Source of the DNA: Kribbibacterium absianum
GTDB lineage: Bacteria; Actinomycetota; Coriobacteriia; Coriobacteriales; Atopobiaceae
Reading direction: 5' to 3'
NCBI RefSeq assembly: GCF_030067705.1
Contig: NZ_JASJEX010000002.1
Span: 1-64,000, forward strand
DNA: 64,000 nt
Part shown: positions 12,551-21,103 of the stretch, piece after piece
Layout: each line of letters starts with the position of its first letter
Position numbering within the stretch: the first letter of the stretch is position 1
Position numbers and translations under genes: made by a program
Notes under the pieces: model-generated
Database searches by the model: none
The model's input: the letters and a program-made list of their open reading frames with translations, nothing else
What the model was told of the DNA's origin: nothing

Positions 12551-12560
12551 GTCCCCTCCT

Positions 12561-12845
12561 TTAACGATGCCCCCGGGCGATCCACCGCCATGCGACGATC
12601 GTCTCAGCTACCCAAGCCCCGAGGAAGGTCGCCACGCACGCGGCGGCAAAGCCCCCAAAGCCAGAGCCCATGTATAAGTACCCCACCCCGAGCGCGAGAG
12701 AGACCAGGCAGAACGAGCTGAGCGTGAGGCCCAGCCCCAGTGCCACGGTCGGTCGGCGACCCTTGCGGGCGGCTCGGGCGCTCAGCAGGCCGGGCAAAGC
12801 CCCGACCGCTCCCACGACCGCTCCAAGCAGCACCGCCTGCGTCAC
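12561..12845 (-). CDS. AtpI-like small membrane protein
   Basis: A 94-residue protein with about three hydrophobic segments. It is the first gene of the atp operon, 10 bp before atpB. The GTG at 12845 is chosen because AAGGGGAG sits three to four bases upstream; the longer frame to 12893 lacks a ribosome site. The position matches AtpI, thought to assist c-ring assembly or cation uptake, but sequence similarity is weak, as is common for this family. The basic loop ARKGRR lies in the middle. Confidence 0.6.
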   Translation of the reverse strand: MTQAVLLGAVVGAVGALPGLLSARAARKGRRPTVALGLGLTLSSFCLVSLALGVGYLYMGSGFGGFAAACVATFLGAWVAETIVAWRWIARGHR

Positions 12846-12978
12846 CGACTCCCCTTGCGTCCCTGGGCGACATCGAGTCAATCGAGGGCACATAGTACGC
12901 CCTCTGCGACCCGACCATTCCGGTATAACTCGCCTCTGACCTGCGCCTTATGCAGAATCGGTGAAAGCGGCTGCTACC

Positions 12979-13012
12979 GGAGCTGTGCCTTTGTGTCGAC
13001 GCGCACAGCTCC
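12979..13012 (-). terminator. hairpin after upp
   Basis: A perfect 10-bp stem (GGAGCTGTGC / GCACAGCTCC) with a 14-base loop lies 12 bases past the upp stop. On the minus strand there is no clean U-run after it. It may reduce read-through from upp into the atp operon; the atp promoter must lie between here and 12845. Confidence 0.45.
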
Positions 13013-13023
13013 CACATCAGTTG

Positions 13024-13674
13024 CTACTTGGTGCCGAAAATACGGTCTCCGGCGTCTCCGAGCCCCGGCAGGATGTAGGCGCGGTCGTTCAGCTCGCGGT
13101 CCATCTGGCAGGCGTAGACGCGGACCTCCGGGTCGTGCTCGAGCACTGCGGAGACGCCCTCCGGGCACGCCACGAGGACGAGCAGACGGATGTCGGCCAC
13201 GCCCGCCTTGCGCAGGTAGTCGATCGCCGCGATGGCCGAGCCGCCGGTGGCGAGCATCGGGTCCACGATGAGGCAGGTGCGGCTCTCGACGTCGGGCGGG
13301 AGCTTGGCGAAGTACTCGTGCGGCTCGTGGGTCACGGGGTCGCGGTACATGCCCAGGTGCCCGACGCGCGCGGACGGGACGAGCTCCAGAAGGCCGTCCA
13401 CCATGCCGAGACCGGCGCGGAGGATCGGCACGATGGCCACCTTCTTGCCCGCCACGCGATGGGCGGTGCAGGTCTCGAGCGGGGTCTCCACCTCCACCGG
13501 CTCCAGCGGGAAATCGCGGGTGGCCTCGTAGCCCTCGAAGAGCGCGAGCTCGCGCACCAGCTCGCGGAACTGCTTGGTGGTGGTGTCCTTGGAGCGCAGG
13601 ATCGAGATCTTGTGCTGGACCAGCGGGTGGTCCAGCACGGTCAGGCGGCTGTCGTCCCAGTACTGCTCGGTCAC
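13024..13674 (-). CDS. upp: uracil phosphoribosyltransferase
   Basis: A 216-residue salvage enzyme converting uracil and PRPP to UMP. The GTG at 13674 (protein begins [18 protein letters not shown]) has AAAGGGG five bases upstream; the frame continues upstream but without a ribosome site. The PRPP loop [13 protein letters not shown] is intact, as are [12 protein letters not shown] and the C-terminal [13 protein letters not shown]. It lies 28 bp after rpiB on the same strand, which suggests a small unit for ribose and pyrimidine salvage. Confidence 0.95.
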   Translation of the reverse strand: MTEQYWDDSRLTVLDHPLVQHKISILRSKDTTTKQFRELVRELALFEGYEATRDFPLEPVEVETPLETCTAHRVAGKKVAIVPILRAGLGMVDGLLELVPSARVGHLGMYRDPVTHEPHEYFAKLPPDVESRTCLIVDPMLATGGSAIAAIDYLRKAGVADIRLLVLVACPEGVSAVLEHDPEVRVYACQMDRELNDRAYILPGLGDAGDRIFGTK

Positions 13675-13702
13675 GGGTACCCCTTTCTCTTGAGCGCCGT
13701 TG

Positions 13703-14143
13703 TCAGCGCTCATCCTCTGCCATCATCTTGGCGACGCGCTGCTCGTGGCGCCCGCCACCGAACTCCGTCTCCAGGAAGACCTTCACCACTTCCTTGTTGG
13801 TCTCCTCCGAGACGAAGCGCCCCGAGAGGCAGATCACGTTGGCGTTGTTGTGCTCGCGGCAGAGCGCGGCGAAGCCTGGGGTCTGGATCGCGGTGGCGCG
13901 AACGCCCGGCACCTTGTCGGCCGTCATGGCCATACCGAGGCCGGTGCCGCAGATGAGAACGCCGCGGTCGTAGGTGCCGTCGGCGACGCCCACGGCCACC
14001 TTGTCGGCGTAGTCCGGGTAGTCGACGCGGGCGTCGGTCTCCGGGCCGAGGTCCGCGACCTCGTGCCCGAGCGACGCGATGTAGGCCACGATGCAAGCCT
14101 TTTGACAGAAACCGGCATGGTCCGATGCCACCGCTACGCGCAT
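13703..14143 (-). CDS. rpiB: ribose-5-phosphate isomerase B
   Basis: A 146-residue isomerase of the RpiB/LacAB family, interconverting ribulose-5-phosphate and ribose-5-phosphate. The start [12 protein letters not shown] carries the DHAG motif. [23 protein letters not shown] contains the active-site cysteine and the GTG(I/L)G loop, and [11 protein letters not shown] is the third family block. The length is normal. It is the first gene before upp. Confidence 0.94.
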   Translation of the reverse strand: MRVAVASDHAGFCQKACIVAYIASLGHEVADLGPETDARVDYPDYADKVAVGVADGTYDRGVLICGTGLGMAMTADKVPGVRATAIQTPGFAALCREHNNANVICLSGRFVSEETNKEVVKVFLETEFGGGRHEQRVAKMMAEDER

Positions 14144-14232
14144 GGTGCCTCCTGACAGGCGAGATAAGTCTCGTCCAGTCTAGACGTTTGTGAATCGATG
14201 AACGCACCGGCCCGCAGGAGCGGATTCGAGCC

Positions 14233-14285
14233 AGACACAAGGGGCGGGGACGCGCCCGCGCGTCGGGGACGCGCCCCCGCCTGGC
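14233..14285. repeat. GC-rich repeated palindrome GGGACGCGCCC
   Basis: Two near-copies of GGGACGCGCCC lie in the gap between rpiB and the amidohydrolase stop, each partly self-complementary. They may form a terminator-like structure for the amidohydrolase transcript, but no U-run follows. Nothing else is seen in this 160-bp gap apart from the rpiB upstream region. Confidence 0.35.
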
Positions 14286-14303
14286 AGAAGGACGGGCGGC
14301 AGG

Positions 14304-15593
14304 TCACGCGCTCCAGCGGTTGCGCTCGCCAAAGGAACCGGGCACCACCTCGGCGCCGCCCTTCATGATCACGTCCATGGCCTCGGGCTTGAGGTCGTGG
14401 ACGTTCGTGGCCGGGTCGCCGTCGATCACGAGGAGGTCGGCCTGCTTGCCCGCCTCCAGCGAGCCGGTCTCGTCCTCGATGTGGGCCATCCTGGCGCCGT
14501 TGAGCGTCGCGCAGGTGATGGTGTCGAGCGGCGAGATGCCCACCTTGTCGACGAAGTCGTACATCTCGTCGATGGTGACGTAGCCGTAGGGCGTCACGAA
14601 CGAGAAGGAGTCGGAGCCGATGGTGAAGGTGACGCCGCGCTTCCAGGCCTCGCGCAGGCAGGCGTAGTTGCGCTGCAGCTCCTTCTCCACGAGCGTATCG
14701 CCCTCGTACTGGTCGTGGATCTCGGGCACGTACACGGGCGGGTAGGTGGCGTACCAGGTGGGCAGGAAGCCGATGGTGGGCGTGAAGAAGGTGCCGTTCT
14801 CGGCCATGAGGTCCATGGTGCGCTCGTCGATATCGAAGCCGTGGATGAGCTGCTCGCAGCCGAAGCGCACCGAGTCATAGGCCGCAGAGTGGGAGTTGTA
14901 GGAGTGGCTCCACACCGGGATGCCCACCATGGCCGCCTCGTCGCACACGGCCTTGATCTCCTCGGAGCTGTAGTGCTGGTCGCGGCCGGAGTCCCAGCGC
15001 CAGATGCCGCCGCCGGTGGCCCAGATCTTGATGGCGTCGGGGTTCTCGCGCAGCCGGCGTCGCACGGCCTTGCGAAGGTCCCAGGGGCCGTCCACCTGGT
15101 CGCCCCAGGGGTGGCTGTCCTTGTTCTGCTGCTGCGTGCACAAGTGCGAGTCGCCGTGGCCGGCGGTGCGGCAGAAGCCCAGACCGGTGGCCAGGATCCT
15201 GGGGCCGGGGAACACCCCGTTGTTCACGCAGTCGCGCACCTGGATGCCAAAGCGCCCGATCTCGCACACGGTGGTGAGGCCGTGGGTCAGGCAGTCGTAG
15301 GCCTGCTTGACCGCCACGGCCTGCTTCTCGAGCAGCGGCTGCATGACCCAGTCGGTGTCGTCGTCGGTGAGGTTGCCGGAGAAGTGCAGGTGGGTGTCGA
15401 TGAGACCGGGCATGATGGTCTTGCCCGCGATGGAGCGCACCTCGTAGCCCTCGGGCACCTGCTGGCCGTCCGACGGGCCGGCGTAGGCGATCTTGTCACC
15501 GTCGACGAGGACGAGGGAGTTCTCGATGGGAGCCGTGCCGTCGCCCACGATGAGCTTGCCGCCCAAAAAAGCCGTCTTCTTGGTCTCTGCCAT
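14304..15593 (-). CDS. metal-dependent amidohydrolase (imidazolonepropionase/prolidase-like)
   Basis: A 429-residue cytoplasmic hydrolase. The ATG at 15593 (MAETKKTAFLGG) has AAAGGA seven bases upstream. The N-terminal beta domain leads into the TIM barrel with metal ligands HLHFSG (HxH), a His in WSHSYNS, a His in LIHGFDID, and the Asp in TIGSDSFSF. The C-terminal ETGSLEAGKQADLLVIDGDP is the classic amidohydrolase tail. The substrate cannot be read from sequence; relatives act on cyclic amides or Xaa-Pro peptides. It lies downstream of an APC permease in the same direction, so import and breakdown of one amino-acid derivative or peptide is likely. A LysR gene lies further upstream. Confidence 0.85.
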   Translation of the reverse strand: MAETKKTAFLGGKLIVGDGTAPIENSLVLVDGDKIAYAGPSDGQQVPEGYEVRSIAGKTIMPGLIDTHLHFSGNLTDDDTDWVMQPLLEKQAVAVKQAYDCLTHGLTTVCEIGRFGIQVRDCVNNGVFPGPRILATGLGFCRTAGHGDSHLCTQQQNKDSHPWGDQVDGPWDLRKAVRRRLRENPDAIKIWATGGGIWRWDSGRDQHYSSEEIKAVCDEAAMVGIPVWSHSYNSHSAAYDSVRFGCEQLIHGFDIDERTMDLMAENGTFFTPTIGFLPTWYATYPPVYVPEIHDQYEGDTLVEKELQRNYACLREAWKRGVTFTIGSDSFSFVTPYGYVTIDEMYDFVDKVGISPLDTITCATLNGARMAHIEDETGSLEAGKQADLLVIDGDPATNVHDLKPEAMDVIMKGGAEVVPGSFGERNRWSA

Positions 15594-15699
15594 GTTCTTG
15601 TCCTTTCTCTCTGCGTTCTCTGGGGAACGTTCTTGCAATGCCCGCGCCCCAAAGGCGCGTGAAGCCGAAAAGCGAAGCGGGCGGTGGACACCCGACGGG

Positions 15700-17181
15700 T
15701 CAGCCGGCGCTGGGCTCCCCTTGGGAGGCGCCGCGGGCCCCCTTGCGCCCAAAGAGCACCATCAGCACCGCGCCCACGGCCACCCAGGCGAGGGTGATGG
15801 CCCACTCCACGCCGTTGAGGGCGGCCGGGCTGGCCGGAACGACCATCAACGCGACGATCGCGGCACCGGCCACGACGGCCGCGCAGATGCCGGCCTTGCC
15901 CCCGGCGACGGTGTAGGGACGCGGAAGGTCGGGCTCGGTGGAGCGAAGGCGCAGGCAGGCCACGCCGGCCATGGTGCAGGCGAAGATGAAGCCCAGCGAC
16001 GCCACGTTGGTGAGCGGCACCAGCATGTTCTTGCCGAGGAAGGGACCCACGAGGGTGAGCACGGCCAGCACCATGTTGGCCTTGCGCGGCGCGCCGGAGC
16101 GCGGGTCAATCTGGGCAAAGGATTCGGGCAGCATGCGCTTGCGGCCCATGGCCAGCATCAGGCGCGCCGAGGCGCCGTAGAAGGCGTTCATGGGGCCGAG
16201 AGGGCCGAGCGTGGCGATCACGAGCATCGCGATGTAGAAGAAGATGTTGATGCGCTCGAGCACGGCCAGGGCCGGCACGGAGGACTGCACGAACTCGTGC
16301 CAGGGCACGATGGTGCCAAAGGCATAGATGCACACCAGGTAGAAGGCACCGGACGCGAGCAGCGCGATGGCGGGCACCAGCCCGAACTTCTTCCAGTTGA
16401 TGCCCTCGGAGGCCTCCTCGGCCTGCTGGGGGATGGTGTCAAAGCCGGCATAGAAGAAGGGCGTCATGACCAGCACCGCCACGACGCCGCCCACGAAGCT
16501 GGTGGCCTCGGTGGTCATGCCGTTCGCGGTGTCGCTCACCTGCGAGAAGAAGGGCATGGCGTTGTCGGGGGAGCCGGTGAACAGGGAGACGAGCATCGCG
16601 AGCACCATGCCGGCGAGCAACGCCTTGGTGAGGAAGCTGGAGAGCTTGGCGGCGGCTCCAGCGCCCCGGAAGTTGAGATAGATCACAAGCGTCGCAAAGC
16701 CCAGGGCGATGACCGTGGGCCAAAGGTAGACGTCCGCCCCGAGGATCGTGTAGAGCTTGACCGAGCGCAACCACGCCAGGGCGGGGAACTCGGCAAAACG
16801 GTCGGTGAGCAGCGTCGAGATGGCGATGGCCTCCCAGGGGCACAGGGGCGCGTTGCCCAACAGGAGCATCCACCCGGTGAGGAACCCGAGCTTGCGCCCA
16901 CAGGTGCGGTCCACGTACTCGATGATGCCGCCCGAAATGGGGATTGCAGCGGTGAGCTCGCCAAAGACCATGCCGATGGGAACGAGGAGCACGGCGCCGA
17001 TGGCAAAGGCGACCATGGCCGGAATCGGACCACCGCCGAGGACCATCCAGTCACCCACAAGGAGGACCCAGCCGGTGCCGATGATGGCCCCGAAGCCAAT
17101 GGTGAAGAAGTTGAAGAGCGACAGGGACTTCTGCATGCCCCCTTCCTGTCGCGCCGGTTCCGCGGACGGGTTCCGTGCCAT
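15700..17181 (-). CDS. APC-family amino acid permease
   Basis: A 493-residue transporter with about 12 membrane segments. The ATG at 17181 has AGGAGG six bases upstream. The family signature IGFGAIIGTGWV sits in TM1 (residues about 28-40), and a second block, PFFYAGFDTIPQQAEEA, around TM6-7. The substrate is probably an amino acid or amine. It is followed by the amidohydrolase after 106 bp. The gap upstream to the LysR gene holds the promoter, with a GGCAT/ATGCC dyad near 17346-17357. Confidence 0.88.
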   Translation of the reverse strand: MARNPSAEPARQEGGMQKSLSLFNFFTIGFGAIIGTGWVLLVGDWMVLGGGPIPAMVAFAIGAVLLVPIGMVFGELTAAIPISGGIIEYVDRTCGRKLGFLTGWMLLLGNAPLCPWEAIAISTLLTDRFAEFPALAWLRSVKLYTILGADVYLWPTVIALGFATLVIYLNFRGAGAAAKLSSFLTKALLAGMVLAMLVSLFTGSPDNAMPFFSQVSDTANGMTTEATSFVGGVVAVLVMTPFFYAGFDTIPQQAEEASEGINWKKFGLVPAIALLASGAFYLVCIYAFGTIVPWHEFVQSSVPALAVLERINIFFYIAMLVIATLGPLGPMNAFYGASARLMLAMGRKRMLPESFAQIDPRSGAPRKANMVLAVLTLVGPFLGKNMLVPLTNVASLGFIFACTMAGVACLRLRSTEPDLPRPYTVAGGKAGICAAVVAGAAIVALMVVPASPAALNGVEWAITLAWVAVGAVLMVLFGRKGARGASQGEPSAG

Positions 17182-17381
17182 GAACGACCTCCTTGAGCTG
17201 CTGGTATATGACAGTTGCACCAGGAGGGAGGGGCATTTGGCGACCCTTGTCCTGACGCACGGAAGGAGTGTCAGACGCCACGGGCCCCGACGGCGCGAGC
17301 GCGACGGACGCCCCGGCTCGAGCGGCCGGAATCCCGCCATTAGCGGCATCAATGCCACAGTTAGCTATGCGGATTTGGAAC

Positions 17382-17408
17382 AGCCTCGTGCCATCTCGGC
17401 ACGAGGCT
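17382..17408 (-). terminator. stem-loop at the LysR stop codon
   Basis: A perfect 11-bp stem (AGCCTCGTGCC / GGCACGAGGCT, loop of 5) overlaps the LysR stop codon. The minus-strand sequence after it is TGTTCC, a weak U-tract. It most likely ends the LysR transcript before the permease promoter region. Confidence 0.65.
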
Positions 17409-18291
17409 AAGCTCTGCGCCAATCGATGCCGGCGTCCTTCTCGGCCATAAGGTGGCCGAGAAGGACGCGGCCGATGGCCGTGAGCGCCCCCGCAGGCCGA
17501 TGGGCCAAGTACAAGGAGCGCCTGGCGGCGCCCTGGAGCGGACGCACCGAGAGGTCGAAGGTGTTGCCGCCCAGCACCATCATCGGCACGAGCGAGACCC
17601 CGAGGCCCTGCTCGACCATGGCCAAGAGGCCGCACATGTCGGATGCCGTGAAGCGCATGCGCACGTTGGCCAGACGGTCGAGGAGCAGCGGCGCCGTCTC
17701 GTCGTCGGCGATGAACGCCTCCGAGACAAGCGCGTCCACTGGGATCTCGGAACAGGCCTCGAGCGGATGGCCGTGTGGCATCACCACGACGAGACGGTCG
17801 GTCCAAAAGGGGTGGGCCACCACCTCCGGAACCTCAGGCGGCTCGGGCGTGAAGGCGAAGTCGACGCTCCCCTGCCGCAGCAGCTGCGCCGCGCCCGCAT
17901 AGGTGCCGACGGTGACGGACATGCCAACGCCCGGATGGTCTCGAAGGAACCGGGACACCGGCCCCGGCAGCGCAAAGCTCACGACGCTCGACGGCGCCGC
18001 AATGGCGACGGTGCCCTCCTCGCGGTCCGCCATCGAGCTCACCTGGCGTTCCAGGCGGTCGAAGCCCGCACAGATGGACTCCGCCGTGCGCAGGAGCTCG
18101 TGGGATTCCGGAGTGGGAACGATGCCGCCCGGCCTCCTCTCGACCAGTCGCACGTCCCAGTCCCGCTCAAGGTCGCGCACCATACGGCTCACTGCCGACG
18201 GCGTGTGCCCCAGCTCTTCGGCCGCTCGCGAGAAACTGCCCAGACGCACAGAGGTCAGCAGGGCGCGGTACTTATTGACGTTGGTGTCCAT
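17407..18291 (-). CDS. LysR-family transcriptional regulator
   Basis: A 294-residue regulator. The ATG at 18291 (MDTNVNKYRALLTSVRLGSF) has GAGG five bases upstream; longer upstream frame is discarded. The N-terminal helix-turn-helix contains SFSRAAEELGHTPSAVSRMVRDLE (residues about 18-41), a strong LysR pattern, followed by a substrate-binding domain of about 200 residues. It lies upstream of the permease and amidohydrolase on the same strand rather than divergently, so control of that pair is likely but not certain. It is divergent from the small gene at 18401. Confidence 0.88.
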   Translation of the reverse strand: MDTNVNKYRALLTSVRLGSFSRAAEELGHTPSAVSRMVRDLERDWDVRLVERRPGGIVPTPESHELLRTAESICAGFDRLERQVSSMADREEGTVAIAAPSSVVSFALPGPVSRFLRDHPGVGMSVTVGTYAGAAQLLRQGSVDFAFTPEPPEVPEVVAHPFWTDRLVVVMPHGHPLEACSEIPVDALVSEAFIADDETAPLLLDRLANVRMRFTASDMCGLLAMVEQGLGVSLVPMMVLGGNTFDLSVRPLQGAARRSLYLAHRPAGALTAIGRVLLGHLMAEKDAGIDWRRA

Positions 18292-18400
18292 GGGAGCCTC
18301 GCGCTTCTCGGAGTGGCTGGTTGGCACGTTACCGCACATCCGCTCCACGCACGGAGGGTAGGAGGTGTCTCGATGCGAGCGTCGAGCGAGAGGAACCCCC

Positions 18401-18877
18401 ATGGAGAAGCTGCCTCCTGTTGAGAAGGTCTACGAAGCGTGGACGGCCATCGAGGACGGCCGTGCCCAGCTGGAGGACGACGGCAGCCGGTGCGTGGTGA
18501 CGTCGAGCGACGGCGCCAAACGGTACACGGTGATCCGCGAGGAGACGCCGGACGGCGTGGTGTACAAGAGCAACGACAGCGCCACCTACTGGCAGGGCTA
18601 CGCCGGCTACCCGGTGATCTGCATGCTGATGCTTGAGAAGAGGGTGCCGCTGGACCTGCGCGTGGCCGGCTGGTTCGCCGGCGTCAACTGGAACCAGGTG
18701 AACGCCGAGCACAAGGGCGACTACGCAGCGGCCGTGACGGCCGTGGAGCAGGAGCGCGACCTCAAGAAGGAGCGCGTCGACCACGCGGCCAAGAACGCGC
18801 AGAAGGTGCTCGAGGCGCTCTCGGGGCTGGACGTGCGGGTTGCTCGGAACGGCGCCAAGCCGGAGAAGCTGGGGTAG
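18401..18877 (+). CDS. hypothetical protein
   Basis: A 158-residue protein of unknown function. The ATG at 18401 has GAGAGGA six bases upstream. The first 90 residues look like a compact alpha/beta domain (SRCVVTSSDGAKRYTVIREE, YPVICMLMLEKRVPLD); the last 50 are charged and helical, rich in Lys, Glu and Ala. I see no signal peptide, membrane segment or known motif. Codon use is like its neighbours. It stands alone on the plus strand between LysR and sua5 and is followed by a terminator. Confidence 0.7.
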   Translation: MEKLPPVEKVYEAWTAIEDGRAQLEDDGSRCVVTSSDGAKRYTVIREETPDGVVYKSNDSATYWQGYAGYPVICMLMLEKRVPLDLRVAGWFAGVNWNQVNAEHKGDYAAAVTAVEQERDLKKERVDHAAKNAQKVLEALSGLDVRVARNGAKPEKLG

Positions 18878-18883
18878 GAGCCG

Positions 18884-19027
18884 AGTCCAGATTGCACTTC
18901 GGAGCCGGACTCGCATTGCAACTCTGAAGGGCGCGTGGCATTGGAACCGCCATCTCGACGTTGAGATGGCGGTCTTTTCGGCTTCTGAGTTCAGAACTGC
19001 TTTCTGAGCCAGAGTTGCAATGTGAGT
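18884..19027. repeat. ATTGCA-type repeats forming a nested inverted structure
   Basis: Three loosely similar units spaced 24-25 bp apart contain ATTGCA (18891), ATTGCA (18915) and ATTGGA (18940). An inverted copy of the second unit (CAGAGTTGCAATGTGAGT, 19010-19027) pairs with 18909-18926 at 17 of 18 positions, around the terminator at 18946-18977. The spacing recalls the 23-bp array before the second ATPase gene. Confidence 0.55.
18946..18977 (+). terminator. rho-independent terminator
   Basis: A perfect 11-bp stem (ACCGCCATCTC / GAGATGGCGGT, loop of 6) is followed by CTTTTC on the plus strand. It ends the gene at 18401 and lies between two convergent genes. Confidence 0.85.
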
Positions 19028-19656
19028 CAGCGCGCTTCGGCGATCTGCTCCAACGTGACGCTCCCCTGTCGCAGGATGCGGGGCGCGGGGCCTGTGGCGT
19101 CGACGATGGTGGACGCGAGGCCCACCGGACACGCCCCGCCGTCGATGACGAGGTCCGCCTGCTCGACAATGACCGGCTCCAGCTCCGAGAAGGACGCCGG
19201 ACTGGGCGCGCCGTGCGTGTTCGCGCTGGTCAGGGCGATGGCGCCGACGCGACGGCAGAGCCCGCGGACCACCTCGGAATCCGGGACGCGGAGGGCAACG
19301 GTGCCGTCGGCCTGCGCGTAACCGTCCGGAACGGCGTCGCCGGCCTTGACCACAAACGTGAGCGCCCCCGGCCAGAAGGCCCGAGCCGCAGTGACGGCCC
19401 ACTCGGGGACGTCGGCGCCATAGCGGGCAAGGTCCTCGACGTCCGCGCAGACGAGCGGCAGGGTCTGGGAGCGCTCGCGCTGCTTGATGGCAAAGACCCG
19501 CTCGTGGCCCGGGTTGCCCGGGATGGCCGCCGCCCCGATGCCGTACACGGAGTCCGTGGGCATGACCACCACACCGCCGTCGGCGAGAACCGCAGCCCCG
19601 CGGTCGAGCACCCCCTGCGCCGGTGCCTGTTGATCGGTTGCCAGGACGACACCCAT
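19027..19656 (-). CDS. sua5: threonylcarbamoyl-AMP synthase (Sua5/YciO/YrdC)
   Basis: A 209-residue enzyme making threonylcarbamoyl-AMP, the precursor of t6A37 in ANN-decoding tRNAs. The ATG at 19656 has GGAGGGG upstream, inside the end of the ATPase gene. Family motifs are VVMPTDSVYGIGA, the KQRERSQTLPLVC block and ALTSANTHGAPSP. Actinobacteria commonly carry prfA, prmC and sua5 together. Here the ATPase gene lies between prmC and sua5 and ends 2 bases before the sua5 start, so sua5 expression may now depend on the ATPase transcript. Confidence 0.9.
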   Translation of the reverse strand: MGVVLATDQQAPAQGVLDRGAAVLADGGVVVMPTDSVYGIGAAAIPGNPGHERVFAIKQRERSQTLPLVCADVEDLARYGADVPEWAVTAARAFWPGALTFVVKAGDAVPDGYAQADGTVALRVPDSEVVRGLCRRVGAIALTSANTHGAPSPASFSELEPVIVEQADLVIDGGACPVGLASTIVDATGPAPRILRQGSVTLEQIAEAR

Positions 19657-19658
19657 TG

Positions 19659-21008
19659 CTACCCCTCCTCCCCCAGAAAGCAGGCCATGTACAACGGCCA
19701 GCTGTCGAGTCGATAGAACGCCCGGCCTCGCCCGGGCACCTCCACCTCGACCATCCGAGAGGACGGAGGGTTCAGGTCGAAGCGCCACGCGTGCTCAAGC
19801 CCCCGTTCCTGCATGAACAGGTGAAGCGACCGCATCTTGCCGGCCGCCCCGCTCTTCACCTCAATCGGCAACACCGCACCATGCCGCTGGGTTACGAAGT
19901 CAATCTCCGCCGTGGCCGAGCCTCCGCGCGACCAGTAAAAGAGCCGCTTGTCACGGGGCGTTGCCGCCGCAAGCAAAGACTGCCCGACCATCTGCTCGCC
20001 CAAGGCGCCCTTGTTGGACCAGACGCACCGCTCCAGCTGGGTCGCGTCAATGGGCTCGAGCCTCAAGATCTTCATAGCCAGCCCGTGGTCGAGAAACAGC
20101 ACCTTGAAGTCGCGCTCGTCCACCTCGTCGTCCAATGGCAGCCCCTTGGCGTGCGTGGCGTTGACTTTCTGGCCCAGACGGGCGTCCACCAGCATCTCGA
20201 CCGCCCGTTTAGCCGTTTTATAGGAGATGGCCTCGTCCACGTGGGAGTAGACGAACTTCTCGCCCATCTGTCGGACGATGCCGCGCAGTGTCGCTCGCAG
20301 CGCCTCGGCCGGGACTCGGTCTCGGTACTTGTTGAAGTCGTCCTGGAACGTGACCAACAAGGTCTGCTGCACGTCTTGCACCTCGAACAGGCTGAGCGTC
20401 TCGGCCCAGGTCTCCACGGCCTCGGGCATCCCTCCCACCACCGTGTACGCGCGGAACAGCTCGAGCGCCTTCTCGTGAAGCGCTGCGGGGACCTCGGCCG
20501 TCTCCACGGAAGCCTGCAGGAAGTCCGCCAAAGGCTTCTCGCCCGCTGCCCAGAGGAACTCCTCGAAGGTCATGGGGCAGAGATAAAAGTAAGAGACCCG
20601 CCCCACGGGCATGCTGTGCTTGAATTCCTTGAGCGCGAACTCCAGCAGGGACCCTGCAGCGACCACGGGCAGGTCGGGACGCTCCTCGTAAAAGTAGCGG
20701 AGGCGCGCCAGCACCTCGGGAGCGGCCTGCACCTCGTCGAGGAACAGGAGCGCACCGGTCCAGTCGATTTCCCGACCCAGCGCCGCGCTCAAACGGGGAA
20801 GCACCTCGGCTGGCCCTCCCGGCGAGAAAAGGGTGCCGAGCTCCGGGTCGCGCTCGAAGTTGACCTCCACCAGGTCGAGGCCGTGACGCGCGGCAAGATC
20901 GCGCACGAGCCATGTCTTCCCTGTCTGGCGAGCGCCTCGAATCACCAGCGGCTTACGGCGCGGCGACTCGAGCCAGCTGTCCAAGTCCTTCTCAACGCGT
21001 CGGCGCAT
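19659..21008 (-). CDS. AAA ATPase of the DUF4143 group
   Basis: A 449-residue ATPase. The ATG at 21008 has AGGAGG four bases upstream; a GTG five codons earlier is less likely. The P-loop GARQTGKTW is at about residues 26-34, Walker B is LLFLDEVQAAP, and the sensor-like block is VVAAGSLLEFAL. The C-terminal DUF4143-type nuclease-like region has IDFVTQ and IEVKSG, resembling a PD-(D/E)xK core. Such proteins are common and often strain-variable in gut anaerobes; their role is unknown. It interrupts the prmC-sua5 pair and is preceded by an inverted repeat around a likely promoter. Confidence 0.85.
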   Translation of the reverse strand: MRRRVEKDLDSWLESPRRKPLVIRGARQTGKTWLVRDLAARHGLDLVEVNFERDPELGTLFSPGGPAEVLPRLSAALGREIDWTGALLFLDEVQAAPEVLARLRYFYEERPDLPVVAAGSLLEFALKEFKHSMPVGRVSYFYLCPMTFEEFLWAAGEKPLADFLQASVETAEVPAALHEKALELFRAYTVVGGMPEAVETWAETLSLFEVQDVQQTLLVTFQDDFNKYRDRVPAEALRATLRGIVRQMGEKFVYSHVDEAISYKTAKRAVEMLVDARLGQKVNATHAKGLPLDDEVDERDFKVLFLDHGLAMKILRLEPIDATQLERCVWSNKGALGEQMVGQSLLAAATPRDKRLFYWSRGGSATAEIDFVTQRHGAVLPIEVKSGAAGKMRSLHLFMQERGLEHAWRFDLNPPSSRMVEVEVPGRGRAFYRLDSWPLYMACFLGEEG

Positions 21009-21025
21009 AGCACCTCCTGACACTG

Positions 21026-21071
21026 ATTTACCTGTAATAATAGCCCGGAATAGATAAACATACAGGTAAAT
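21026..21071 (-). promoter_or_regulatory. inverted repeat operator over the ATPase promoter
   Basis: Two perfect 11-bp arms, ATTTACCTGTA (21026-21036) and TACAGGTAAAT (21061-21071), are 24 bp apart. On the minus strand a TATTAT -10-like box (21037-21042) lies between them, next to the gene-proximal arm. This arrangement fits a repressor site controlling the ATPase gene that starts at 21008. It is markedly AT-rich compared with its surroundings. Confidence 0.6.
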
Positions 21072-21103
21072 TCAGCACAGTTGCGGCTGTTTTGCGGGCA
21101 AAC

